DNA from: Clostridia bacterium | Lineage (GTDB): Bacteria; Bacillota; Clostridia; Christensenellales; CAG-917 | DNA length: 35,753 bases | Reading direction: 5' to 3' | NCBI GenBank assembly: GCA_900763875.1 | Contig: CAAFLX010000015.1 | Span: 1 to 35,753, forward strand | In this document: one piece after another, positions 14,619 through 22,781 of the stretch | Layout of the letters: the number at the start of each line of letters is the position of its first letter | Numbering within the stretch: position 1 is the stretch's first letter | Notes under the pieces: generated by a model | The model's database searches: none | Seen by the model: the letters and a program-made list of their open reading frames with translations, nothing else | Told to the model about the DNA's origin: nothing | Translations under genes and position numbers: made by a program

Positions 14619-15125
14619 ATGGACTTATCAAAATATGCTAGCCAACTCCCCTATCCCGACGTCGACGTGGACAAAAACGTTGCCGAATCAAAGCTGCTTA
14701 TGCCCGTGTATTGCGGCTCGTCGGGCGAGCTTACGGCGATTGCGACCTATTGTTTTCAATCCTACGTCAGCCCCAAATATCCGCATATTCAAGACGCGCT
14801 CGAAAGCATTGCCAAGGTTGAGATGCACCACCACGAACTGCTGGGCAAGACAATCTACAAGCTGGGCGGCTATCCCGTGATGGGCGCAAGGACGTATTGG
14901 AACGGAAGTTTTGCAAACTACACTCTCGACCCTCGCAAGTATCTAAAAGAAAACGTGCTTGCCGAGCAAAACGCGATTATGAACTATGAGCGCACGATAC
15001 TGAATCTCACCTCGGACAGCGTGAAAATGCTGCTCGAACGCATAATTTTAGACGAGGAACTGCACATCAAAATCTTCAAAGACTTGCTCGAAGAACACTT
15101 TGACGTCGAATGTGAAAAGAGATAA
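14619..15125 (+). CDS. Ferritin-like diiron protein
   Basis: A 168-residue four-helix ferritin-like protein. Two ExxH motifs, EMHHHELLG (Glu68, His71) and DEELHIKIF (Glu146, His149), together with Glu37 and Glu116/Glu124, supply the usual carboxylate/histidine ligands of a dinuclear metal site. It lacks the C-terminal rubredoxin domain of rubrerythrins. The start at 14619 is chosen for GAGGTG 5 nt upstream; a TATAAT box lies at 14588-14593. It is monocistronic. A role in iron handling or oxidative-stress defence is likely from family knowledge; the actual substrate is unknown. Confidence 0.8.
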   Translation: MDLSKYASQLPYPDVDVDKNVAESKLLMPVYCGSSGELTAIATYCFQSYVSPKYPHIQDALESIAKVEMHHHELLGKTIYKLGGYPVMGARTYWNGSFANYTLDPRKYLKENVLAEQNAIMNYERTILNLTSDSVKMLLERIILDEELHIKIFKDLLEEHFDVECEKR

Positions 15126-15305
15126 GTTGCTATGCCGATTTTGAAAACCGCTTGGAAAACGTCGCTGTATTTCACAAGCGAACGCAGTGCGTTTTACAAG
15201 CAAACACGCACATTTACACGCAAACACAATGCGTTTTACACGCAAATTCAAACTGAATTTGCACAAAGCAAAAAACGAATATATGTGCGCAATCACGCTT
15301 TAAGT
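15126..15305. other. Spacer with short degenerate repeats
   Basis: About 180 nt between the convergent ferritin-like and ywlE-like genes. It contains reiterated words such as AAGCAAACAC, ACGCAAACAC, GTGCGTTTTACAAGC and ATGCGTTTTACACGC (15185-15250). No ribosome-binding site or conserved protein is visible, so I treat it as non-coding. Confidence 0.4.
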
Positions 15306-15334
15306 TGCAAAAACAGACGGCTAAACGTCTGTTT
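15306..15334 (-). terminator. Terminator overlapping the ywlE stop codon
   Basis: Stem AAACAGACG (15311-15319) with CGTCTGTTT (15326-15334), followed on the minus strand by TTGC after a short T run. The stop codon of the gene lies in the loop. Confidence 0.75.
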
Positions 15335-15764
15335 CTGTGATTTTGCGATAGATTGTTTCAAGTCCGCCCCAAAAGATTCGATAGACGTTTTCGTATGCCT
15401 CGACGCCTTGTCCGTAGGGGTCGGGAACGTCTGTTTGCAAAATGTCCGACAACACGAAAAGATTGCGTTTTGCGCCGTAATTCTGTTTCAAAACGTCCGC
15501 ATGATAGGGCGTCATCGCAAAGACGTAATCGGCTTTTTTGTAGAGCTGCTTGGTGCAAAACTGCGACTGTTTGTCAAAATACGGCACGCCGTGTTTGTCG
15601 AGAGTTGCAAGGCAAAGCGGATTGATTTTGTCGTTGGACAGGATAAGCCCCGCGCTGTCAACCTCGACGTTTTCAACGCCTTTTGCCCTCAAATATGCCT
15701 TGAAAAGATATTCGAGCATGGGCGACCTGCACGTGTTTGCAGAGCATACGAAAAGCACCCTCAT
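15321..15764 (-). CDS. ywlE: Low-molecular-weight phosphatase, likely protein-arginine phosphatase
   Basis: A 147-residue low-molecular-weight phosphatase. The P-loop is CSANTCRS with nucleophile Cys7 and Arg13; the general acid is Asp115 in DVPDPYG. Position 11 is Thr, which in Bacillus YwlE gives preference for phosphoarginine, while tyrosine phosphatases have a bulkier Ile there. Its start overlaps the stop of the Sua5 gene by 4 nt (ATGA), the same neighbourhood as ywlC-ywlE in Bacillus. It probably reverses McsB-type arginine marks; no McsB is in this window. Family confident, substrate inferred. Confidence 0.88.
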   Translation of the reverse strand: MRVLFVCSANTCRSPMLEYLFKAYLRAKGVENVEVDSAGLILSNDKINPLCLATLDKHGVPYFDKQSQFCTKQLYKKADYVFAMTPYHADVLKQNYGAKRNLFVLSDILQTDVPDPYGQGVEAYENVYRIFWGGLETIYRKITETDV

Positions 15765-16744
15765 ACGCTTTTGCCTCCCGCCGCTTTTTCCACCCTGTTC
15801 ATAACCGACGCTTCAAGTCCTGCGCCGTCAAGGTGTTCGATGATGATATAGTCATACTCTTTTTCAGCCGTATGCAAGGCAGAATAGACGTTGCGCGTGT
15901 AGTCCTCAACGGTCACGCCGAGCGAGATTTGCGCACGCTCTTGCACCTTATCCCTATATATATCGCGCGCGACGATGACGGGATGTCTGCCCTCTTGCAC
16001 TTTTTTGTCGTACTCGCAAACGGCGTGGTCGATGTTTTGAGCCATAACCGTTTCAACGATTGGTGCGTAGTGGGTGTATTTCATTCCGGGGGCTTTTGCG
16101 ATTTTGATAACCTTGCCGTTTTGACTGACTTCGCCAACGATGTCGAGGAGCATTTCGGCTGTAACCGCACCGGGGCGCAAAATAGTGGGCGTATCGCAAG
16201 TGAGATCGAGCACGGTCGATTCGATGCCCACCTGACACGCTCCGTCGTCCAAAATCAACTCGACTTCGCCCTGCAAGTCCTCATAAACGTGCTTTGCGGT
16301 GGTTGGAGATATATGCTTTGAACGATTTGCCGATGGCGCGGCAAGCGGTCGGCTATTTGCAATCAGCTCCCTTGCCCACTTGTTTTTTGGCATACGAATG
16401 CCCACCGTTTCGCCGCCTGCCGTGACGACGTAGGGGATTTTGTCGCTCTTTTTGAGTATGATTGTAAGAGGGCCGGGCATAAAGCGGTTTGCAAGCTCAT
16501 AGAACTTGTCGGGAATTTCAGCCGCAATATCCTTGACCTGTTCGAGCGAGGATATATGCACGATGAGCGGATTGTCGCCCGGTCTTCCCTTCGCCTTGAA
16601 AATTTTTGCGACGGCACTCTCGTCAAAGGCGTTTGCACCGAGTCCGTACACCGTTTCGGTTGGAAAAACCACAAGTCCGCCCTCGTTGATTATCTTTGCG
16701 CCCTCTTGAATACCGTCGCTTGCTTTTACGATTTTTGTCGTCAT
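15761..16744 (-). CDS. ywlC: Threonylcarbamoyl-AMP synthase (Sua5/YwlC)
   Basis: A 327-residue two-domain Sua5. It makes threonylcarbamoyl-AMP from threonine, bicarbonate and ATP for the tRNA t6A37 modification. The YrdC domain (about 1-200) begins with VVFPTETVYGLG and contains KGRPGDNPL and GIESTVLDL; the C-terminal Sua5 domain follows after the linker (about 215-327). Its length is typical of the Sua5 rather than the short TsaC type. AAGAAGG precedes the ATG. It is translationally coupled to the phosphatase downstream and begins 11 nt after the lipoprotein gene. Confidence 0.95.
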   Translation of the reverse strand: MTTKIVKASDGIQEGAKIINEGGLVVFPTETVYGLGANAFDESAVAKIFKAKGRPGDNPLIVHISSLEQVKDIAAEIPDKFYELANRFMPGPLTIILKKSDKIPYVVTAGGETVGIRMPKNKWARELIANSRPLAAPSANRSKHISPTTAKHVYEDLQGEVELILDDGACQVGIESTVLDLTCDTPTILRPGAVTAEMLLDIVGEVSQNGKVIKIAKAPGMKYTHYAPIVETVMAQNIDHAVCEYDKKVQEGRHPVIVARDIYRDKVQERAQISLGVTVEDYTRNVYSALHTAEKEYDYIIIEHLDGAGLEASVMNRVEKAAGGKSV

Positions 16745-16755
16745 TTTTCGCCTTC

Positions 16756-18660
16756 TTACACGAGCCTGTAAATTGTGTAGCTTACGTTGCTGCCCACCGT
16801 CACTTTGTCAAACACAAACACGTTGCTCGGCGAGGACGAGGGCGCATAAAGCACGCTGCCTGCCGCCATAGTTGCGTTCATAACCACGTTTTTGTTGACG
16901 TTGGGATTGAAGTTTTTGATGCCGTAGTTGTAGATTGTTTCGTTTTTATCCGTCTTTTTGCCGCTATCGACTTTGAACATATAGCAACCTATCTTATAGA
17001 TGAAATTGCCTTTTGCGTCGGTTGCGATTTCGCTCTTGTTGAGAGGCACGGAGCCGTCGCTCATCTCGGTGACTTGCTTGCCGTCACTGCCAACGATAAA
17101 CCAAGTTTTGACGCCCTCGGAGTTCTTTGCCTGCCCGACGGTATACGAGCCTCTGAAAGCGGAGAGCGAATAGTAGTTGAACGGGATTGCCACTTCGCCT
17201 TTCAAGTTGAACGCGCCGTAGAGTTGAGAGGGATTGGACGAGGTATCGTTGGGGTCGTTGATTGCCGCAACGAACATATTGTTGGAAAGCTCTTGTTGCT
17301 TGATGTCGTTTCTGCCGTTGTGTCCCACGCGCGCGCCCGACTTGTCGTACACGTTGAATTCGCTCGGCAAAATCGGATTGTAATAGAACCCGTCAACGCA
17401 CTGCATAATGAGGTCGAAATAGCCGACTTTTTCTTTCTTTTGGCCTTTGATCGTCACGCCGTAGTTGCCCGTGAGCGACATAACGACGTTGAGATTTTCA
17501 TCGAGAATAAACTGGTCGTACGTGCCGATTTTGCCAACGATTGTCAAGCCGTAGCTTGCATAAGTGAAACCGTCTTTGAGGTATGCCGACGTGCCCACTC
17601 CCGCCTTGTCGCCGTCATAGTAGTTGTTTTCCATATAGAGGAAAACCTTGTCGGGGTTTTTGGTGTAGGCTTGCGACTTGTCGTTGTCGGGAGTGTAGAT
17701 TCTGCGCTCGAAAACGTAATAGTCAAAGCCGTCGTAATAGGTGTATTCCTTGTCCTTTTCCACCGTCCAATCTTGGTGAATGAAGAACTTGCCGCCGCCC
17801 ATATAGGTGATTTCGCCATAGTAGTTTTTGTTGCCGTTGCTTGCGACAGTGCCGTTTAAGGTGGCAACCATAGTCTTGTCCTCGCCTGCGGGATAAGTGG
17901 GAATTGCAAAGATAAAATCGCCAGACGAATTGCCCGTGATTGTGACGTACTTTTTGTCAAAGCCCTTGACGTTTGTGAGCGTACCCTTGGCGTTGTCGAG
18001 GCGCGCAACGAGCATACCCCTGTTGTGGATATCGCCGCTCGTTGTCGGACGGTAGATTGAAGTGTATCCGTTCACGCCTGCACGGTCGTAAGAGGGATTG
18101 ACGGCAACAAGACCGCCGTCCAAAATCTTCAAAACGGTGTCGATGCCCGCCGCCATATTTGAAGAACAGTTGATTTTGCTGCGCGATACCACGGTGTTGC
18201 CGCTAACGTCGAATACGCCTGCCTCACCGTTTATAAACTTGACTGCGATAAGCCCGTCCTTGACTCTCAACGCGCCTATGCCGAGGTCTTTGGGGAACAG
18301 CATACCCTTCATTCCGCCGGCAAAATATTCTCTATTGTCGCCGCACTTGACAACGGACAGCACGTCGACGTTTTTGACGACGAACGCGTTGATGCTCTCT
18401 ATGTATCCGACGTCGCTATATGCGTTTGCGGCTTGGGAGGCTTTTGTGCTGCTTGAGGTGTAGACTTCCCAGCCCGTGTCGAGAGTGAACTCTTTGACTG
18501 CGCCGCTAAATTCGGGCTTGCTGGTTGTGGACTTAAAGATGTCGTCAACCGTTTTTACTTTGTCCTTGTTGCAGGACGTGAAAATCGCAAGGCACGCACA
18601 AAGAGTGCATACTGCGAGTGTTGTGGCAATGAATTTTGCAAAAATTCGTCTGTTTTTCAT
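16756..18660 (-). CDS. Lipoprotein with WG-like beta-propeller repeats, function unknown
   Basis: A 634-residue predicted surface lipoprotein. The N-terminus has a basic start, a hydrophobic stretch (8-27) and a lipobox ending at Cys30 (IFTSCNKD). The rest shows WG-repeat-like units, for example LYGAFNLKGEVAIPFNYYSL, then FIVGSDGKQV, and earlier GVFDVSGNTVV, suggesting a secreted beta-propeller-like domain. I do not recognise a specific family. Its ATG overlaps the recO stop by 4 nt, so it is translated with the recO operon; being placed between recO and sua5 says nothing clear about function. Probably tethered to the outer face of the membrane. Confidence 0.75.
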   Translation of the reverse strand: MKNRRIFAKFIATTLAVCTLCACLAIFTSCNKDKVKTVDDIFKSTTSKPEFSGAVKEFTLDTGWEVYTSSSTKASQAANAYSDVGYIESINAFVVKNVDVLSVVKCGDNREYFAGGMKGMLFPKDLGIGALRVKDGLIAVKFINGEAGVFDVSGNTVVSRSKINCSSNMAAGIDTVLKILDGGLVAVNPSYDRAGVNGYTSIYRPTTSGDIHNRGMLVARLDNAKGTLTNVKGFDKKYVTITGNSSGDFIFAIPTYPAGEDKTMVATLNGTVASNGNKNYYGEITYMGGGKFFIHQDWTVEKDKEYTYYDGFDYYVFERRIYTPDNDKSQAYTKNPDKVFLYMENNYYDGDKAGVGTSAYLKDGFTYASYGLTIVGKIGTYDQFILDENLNVVMSLTGNYGVTIKGQKKEKVGYFDLIMQCVDGFYYNPILPSEFNVYDKSGARVGHNGRNDIKQQELSNNMFVAAINDPNDTSSNPSQLYGAFNLKGEVAIPFNYYSLSAFRGSYTVGQAKNSEGVKTWFIVGSDGKQVTEMSDGSVPLNKSEIATDAKGNFIYKIGCYMFKVDSGKKTDKNETIYNYGIKNFNPNVNKNVVMNATMAAGSVLYAPSSSPSNVFVFDKVTVGSNVSYTIYRLV

Positions 18661-19358
18661 AGTTGCTCCGTAAAGTAGTGAGTGCTTATACGCACTCCTG
18701 TCGTCATATATACAAAATCCGCAAGCAAAAGATTGGCTTTGACTTTGAGCGGATGAGATATATCAATTTGTTTTGCAAGGTAACCACGCGATAGGTTGTC
18801 CACCAATATGCCGTCAAACCCCTTGCAATGCTCGCAAACGATGCCGTCCGAATCGCGGAAATACGCGTTGCCTTCGATGTCGCACTTGCACGCGTTGCAA
18901 TGCTCGAAATCGAGTTTGCTGCCCGAAATATCCAAAAATCCGAGCAGAAAATCCCGTGAAGCGTCATCGGCGTTTTGCTCGCCGTAAGCAAGCGTATCTA
19001 GGGTTTTGAGCGCGAGAATAAAAAGTTCGGGATTTGCCTCGCGCGAGCCTTTTTGCAAGGTTTCCAAAATCATCGACGCGGCATAATACTTTTCTATATC
19101 GCAAGTGATTTGAGAAAACGATTCGATTTGACTGCACTCGGTGACAATATATCTGCCGTTTTTGCCGCCCAGCACGTAATCTCCGAAATTGAGAGGCTCT
19201 GCCGCATAGCGAAGTTTCGCCTTTGGTTTCAAACACCCCTTTGCGGTTGCCGTCAAAACGCCCGTATCAACGCCGACAAGAGTGACAATCATATCACTCT
19301 CGTTGTAAGGTACAGCCCTCGTCACGATGGCTTTAACTTTCAGGTCGGCTGTTTGCAT
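18657..19358 (-). CDS. recO: DNA repair protein RecO
   Basis: A 233-residue RecO, which helps load RecA on SSB-coated single-stranded DNA with RecR. The N-terminal OB fold begins KVKAIVTRAVPYNESDMIVT; the helical C-terminal domain carries a zinc-binding set CNACKC...CEHC (about 157-182), typical of Gram-positive RecO. The ribosome-binding site AAGGG lies inside the overlapping yqzL-like gene. The stop overlaps the lipoprotein start (ATGA). Confidence 0.92.
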   Translation of the reverse strand: MQTADLKVKAIVTRAVPYNESDMIVTLVGVDTGVLTATAKGCLKPKAKLRYAAEPLNFGDYVLGGKNGRYIVTECSQIESFSQITCDIEKYYAASMILETLQKGSREANPELFILALKTLDTLAYGEQNADDASRDFLLGFLDISGSKLDFEHCNACKCDIEGNAYFRDSDGIVCEHCKGFDGILVDNLSRGYLAKQIDISHPLKVKANLLLADFVYMTTGVRISTHYFTEQL

Positions 19359-19473
19359 CTTCCCTTCTCGCCCTATTGGCGATATCCTCGTACTCCTTCA
19401 TTGCAAGGTACATTTCGTACACTTCGACGTCCCCGGTTTTTGCAAACGTTTCCCACAATTCTCGCTTGTCCAC
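19333..19473 (-). CDS. yqzL: YqzL-like small protein
   Basis: A 46-codon frame that starts at GTG (19471-19473) and overlaps recO by 26 nt. The translation contains ELWETFAKTGDVEVYEMYLA, matching the W-x-x-F-x-x-T-G-x-(6)-Y pattern I know from the 47-residue YqzL proteins encoded between era and recO in Firmicutes. Length and position also match. No ATG is available in the frame and there is no clear ribosome-binding site, so translation may start at GTG by coupling or at an earlier non-canonical codon. Function of the family is unknown. Confidence 0.72.
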   Translation of the reverse strand: MDKRELWETFAKTGDVEVYEMYLAMKEYEDIANRARREDANSRPES

Positions 19474-19539
19474 GATATCAGCGTGTGCAAAAACGCGCGC
19501 ATTATCCGAGTTTTTTCAAAATGTTTTTAGCAAAACTTT

Positions 19540-20451
19540 TCAGTCTTTTTTGAGGGCTTTGAGGTCGTAGCCCAACTCTTTCATAATTCTGTCGTCGTCG
19601 CGCCACTCGTTTTTGACTCTCACATAGAGAGTGAGAAACACCTTTTCGCCCGTCATTTCTTCAAGGTCGTGCCGAGCCTTTGTGGCAATTTGTTTGAGCA
19701 TCTCGCCGCCCTTGCCGATGACGATTGCCTTGTGCGACTGCTTTTCGCAAATGATGTCGGCGTCGATGTCGATGATGGGTTGCCCCTCTCGCTCCTCGAA
19801 CTTGTTGATGTAAACGCCGATGCCGTATGGCACTTCCTTGTCAAGCAGATACAGAGCCTTTTCTCTGATAATCTCGGTTGCCATAAAGCGCATGCTGCTT
19901 TCGGTGTACATATCCTCGGGATACATCGGCACACCCTCGGGCAAAAGAGCCACAAGCTCCGCCTTCAACGGTTCGAGATTGTCCTCTTTCTTTGCCGAAA
20001 TCGGCACGATTGCTTTCAGCCCCTCGATTTTGTTGAGTTTTTCAAGGGATGCGAACATAGTTTCTCTTGTCACGCAGTCCTCTTTGTTGAGCGCAACCAC
20101 AATGGGAGCTTTTTTCGCGTTCTTTTCCAAAAACTCGTAGTCCTCTTTTTGCATACCCTTTGCCGCGTCGATGACGTACACCACGCCGTCCACGTCTTTG
20201 AGGGAGTTTTCAACCGCCTGCATCATATACTGCCCAAGATGATTGCGCACCTTGTGTATGCCCGGCGTGTCGATAAGCACCATTTGATAGCCCTCGCCGT
20301 TGATTATGCCCAAAAGTTTGTTTCTCGTGGTCTGCGGCCGCCAAGACACAATGGACACTTTCTCGCCAACAAGCGCGTTGGTGAGGGTTGACTTTCCTGC
20401 ATTTGCAAGCCCTGCAATGCAAATAAATCCGCTTTTGAAATCTTCGTACAT
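19540..20451 (-). CDS. era: GTPase Era
   Basis: A 303-residue Era GTPase for 30S ribosome maturation and 16S rRNA 3'-end processing. G motifs: G1 GLANAGKST (14-22), G3 DTPGIH (61-66), G4 NKED (122-125) and G5 SAKK (about 153). The KH domain (about 200-303) contains IVIGKGGEMLK. G1 departs from the usual GRPNVGKS, but keeps GxxxxGKS/T. AGGA lies 6 nt upstream of the ATG. It follows ybeY by 32 nt; the dgkA and cdd genes often found between them are missing. Confidence 0.96.
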   Translation of the reverse strand: MYEDFKSGFICIAGLANAGKSTLTNALVGEKVSIVSWRPQTTRNKLLGIINGEGYQMVLIDTPGIHKVRNHLGQYMMQAVENSLKDVDGVVYVIDAAKGMQKEDYEFLEKNAKKAPIVVALNKEDCVTRETMFASLEKLNKIEGLKAIVPISAKKEDNLEPLKAELVALLPEGVPMYPEDMYTESSMRFMATEIIREKALYLLDKEVPYGIGVYINKFEEREGQPIIDIDADIICEKQSHKAIVIGKGGEMLKQIATKARHDLEEMTGEKVFLTLYVRVKNEWRDDDRIMKELGYDLKALKKD

Positions 20452-20483
20452 ATTCTATCCTAAAAAAAAGTATTTTTCGTTTG

Positions 20484-20951
20484 TTATCTTGAGAGATTTG
20501 CCTTTGCCATAATATCTTTTTGCTTTGCAATCATCACTTTTTCGTCCTCAGGCTCGATGTGGTCAAAGCCGAGAATGTGCAAAAAGCCGTGACACGCCAA
20601 AAATCCAAGCTCGCGCGCATAGGAGTGTCCAAACTCCTCTGCCTGTTCGAGCGCACGCTGACGGCATATCATAATCGAGCCTAGCACCACCCTTTTGCCG
20701 TCGTAGTCGCAAGGCTCGAAACAATCCTCGTCAACGGGCAAATCGAGCTTGTCAAAGCAAGGAAAACTCAACACGTCCGTAACCTTGTCGATGCCCCTTG
20801 CCTCTTTGTTGAGCGCGCGAATTGTATCCTCGTCAACAACCGTCATATCTATGAGGAAAAAATCGGGTTGTCCGAGCGTTTCAAAGCACGCTTTTTCCAC
20901 CTTTCTTATGAGGTTTTTCTCGCTAAATTTTGCACCTGAAATTCTTATCAT
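20484..20951 (-). CDS. ybeY: Endoribonuclease YbeY
   Basis: A 155-residue YbeY, a zinc-dependent rRNA maturation factor. The zinc triad is HGFLHILGFDH (His121, His125, His131). The central VTDVLSFP motif (57-64) is also typical. It sits in the usual phoH-pgpH-ybeY-era order, but a 328-nt spacer filled by a repeat A copy separates it from pgpH, so it may need its own promoter. Confidence 0.95.
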   Translation of the reverse strand: MIRISGAKFSEKNLIRKVEKACFETLGQPDFFLIDMTVVDEDTIRALNKEARGIDKVTDVLSFPCFDKLDLPVDEDCFEPCDYDGKRVVLGSIMICRQRALEQAEEFGHSYARELGFLACHGFLHILGFDHIEPEDEKVMIAKQKDIMAKANLSR

Positions 20952-20998
20952 ATCTTTTCTTCTATCACGTGTTTTTCACATCACTCAAGAGGGAGCGT

Positions 20999-21253
20999 GA
21001 ACTCTAAATGCAATTTCCCCCTTCCTCACGTGTTTCCCCCACCGCCGTTCCCCCTTGAAAGGGAACCCACGGCGTCCGCTCCGCGTGGGGCAACACTCGG
21101 CACTCGCATAGATAGGGGCATTTTCCTCATTATGCCACTTCGCCTGCGTGGCGGCTACGCAACGGAATGCCACGCATTCTCGTACTTTTCCTCAAGCTCG
21201 GCGCACCAATTTCTCGCCGCCTTGCGGCTCGCACTCCGAATAGGCACATTTCG
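20999..21253 (+). repeat. Dispersed repeat family A, copy 2 (between pgpH and ybeY)
   Basis: About 255 nt closely matching copy 1 in its first 110 nt (from GAACTCTAAATGCAATTT) and again at its end (CTCGCCGCCTTGCGGCTCGC). The middle differs. It has the hairpin GTTCCC/GGGAAC inside CGCCG/CGGCG and the CCCACG/CGTGGG pair. It fills the only large gap in the minus-strand yqfC-to-recO cluster. Confidence 0.8.
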
Positions 21254-21279
21254 TTTATCGGCAACTAAAAGCCTCGCTT

Positions 21280-22764
21280 TTATTTGCTGAATGTCTTGCC
21301 CGTTCTCTTCTTTTCGTAACTGACTCTGCTATGGTGAATGGAGGGCAACACTTCGCTGATGGTGCGCTTTATGATGGCAATATCCCCCATCGTAATGGGA
21401 CACTCGTCAAATTGACGAAGCTCCATTTTCTCGTCCACGAGCTTGTTGATTCTTGCCTCGAACTCCTCTTTGGTGTCGGGCATATAAGCGCGCATAGCCG
21501 CCTCGATTGTGTCGGCAATCATGATGATAGCGGCGATTTTGCTTTGCGGTTTAGGGCCTGCATAGGTGTATTTGTCAACTGCAAGTTCGCCCTCCTCTTT
21601 GAGCGTCAACGCTTTGCGGTAGAAGTATCCCACAGGCGACGTGCCGTGATGCTCTCTGCAAATTGCCACGATTTCTCTCGGAAGTCGGTTTTGCTTTGCC
21701 AAAATCTCGCCAAAAAGCGTATGCGACGTGATCATACTCACGCTCACTTCGGGGATAAGTTCGTCGTGAGGGTTGTAGGAAGATTGGTTTTCGCTGAAAT
21801 AAATGGGGGCTTTGAGCTTGCCTATGTCGTGATAGTAGGCGGCGCATCTTGCCATATTCGGGTTTTCGCCGATAGCCGAGGCGCAAGCCTCTGCGAGATT
21901 TCCGACCACGAGCGAATGGTTGAACGTGCCCGGAGCTTCGCTTGCAAGGCGTTTGAGGAGCGGATTCGACAAGTTGCAAAGCTCGTTCAAACGGAAGTCG
22001 TCTGCAATGTTGAACATACCCTCAAAAATCGCAACGAGAGGCATAAACACCAGCGACGCCGCCACGTTCGAGCCGTACGACCACAGCACGTGCCACAAAA
22101 GATTCATGCTCATATCTCCGCTTGCAAGCGTAAACATAAGCACGAGGGGTTGCATCGTGATTGGCGTTGCCATGGACACAAGCAAAAATTTGAGGCGAGT
22201 AAGGTGTCTTTTTTCATAGAAATTGACGATAATCGCGCACAAACTGTTGCAAATCACCGAAGCAATAACGGTGGCATAGTCAAAGTTTTCAGTGCCGCGC
22301 ATAAACGCAACCGCAATCATAATTGCAAGCACCGCCGTAGAAAGCGTTGCGGTGCGCCTGTCGATAAGCTCGATAAGCACAAGCGTGGCAAGCGCAATCG
22401 GCATTGCAAAAAGATTGAACTTGGTTGACGTGCCAAGGCTCACCATAAACGTGATTGCAATCAAAATGATTGTCACGTGAAAATCTCTCACGCTCGTGCC
22501 TTTGGGCTGAGTATATCTATAAATACCTGCCATCAAAAACACGATAAGCACCGTGTACGTGATGAAAATTGCCGTCGTAACAACGGCGTTTTTTGCCGTG
22601 AAAGCGTCAAGAAAATCGCCAATCATATAAAGCGACAACAGCGTCATTGCAAATATTGCCACGATTGCCGTTGCAACGCATCTGCCGATGTATCTCGACA
22701 CGTTGTGCCTTGCAATGGCTTTTTCTTTTTCTTTCAGCGAAAGATCTCTTACGTCATCTATCAT
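21280..22764 (-). CDS. PgpH-like 7TM-HD phosphodiesterase lacking the extracellular domain
   Basis: A 494-residue membrane HD-domain protein, placed like PgpH (yqfF), the cyclic di-AMP phosphodiesterase. A short cytosolic start is followed by about seven or eight membrane helices (between residues 28 and 250) and an HD domain with FNHSLVVGNLAE (His283) and YYHDIGK (His312, Asp313), then REHHGT. Known PgpH proteins have about 700 or more residues because a large extracellular 7TMR-HDED domain follows the first helix; here that domain is absent. The start is supported by position, 17 nt after which phoH's stop lies upstream. Hydrolysis of c-di-AMP is likely from family and context. Confidence 0.85.
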   Translation of the reverse strand: MIDDVRDLSLKEKEKAIARHNVSRYIGRCVATAIVAIFAMTLLSLYMIGDFLDAFTAKNAVVTTAIFITYTVLIVFLMAGIYRYTQPKGTSVRDFHVTIILIAITFMVSLGTSTKFNLFAMPIALATLVLIELIDRRTATLSTAVLAIMIAVAFMRGTENFDYATVIASVICNSLCAIIVNFYEKRHLTRLKFLLVSMATPITMQPLVLMFTLASGDMSMNLLWHVLWSYGSNVAASLVFMPLVAIFEGMFNIADDFRLNELCNLSNPLLKRLASEAPGTFNHSLVVGNLAEACASAIGENPNMARCAAYYHDIGKLKAPIYFSENQSSYNPHDELIPEVSVSMITSHTLFGEILAKQNRLPREIVAICREHHGTSPVGYFYRKALTLKEEGELAVDKYTYAGPKPQSKIAAIIMIADTIEAAMRAYMPDTKEEFEARINKLVDEKMELRQFDECPITMGDIAIIKRTISEVLPSIHHSRVSYEKKRTGKTFSK

Positions 22765-22781
22765 AATTCACTCCTGCAAGG

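Noticed and set aside
15132..15851. 239-codon plus-strand frame across the ywlE region
   Set aside because: It runs antisense to the confidently assigned phosphatase and Sua5 genes and starts in the repeat-rich spacer without a ribosome-binding site.
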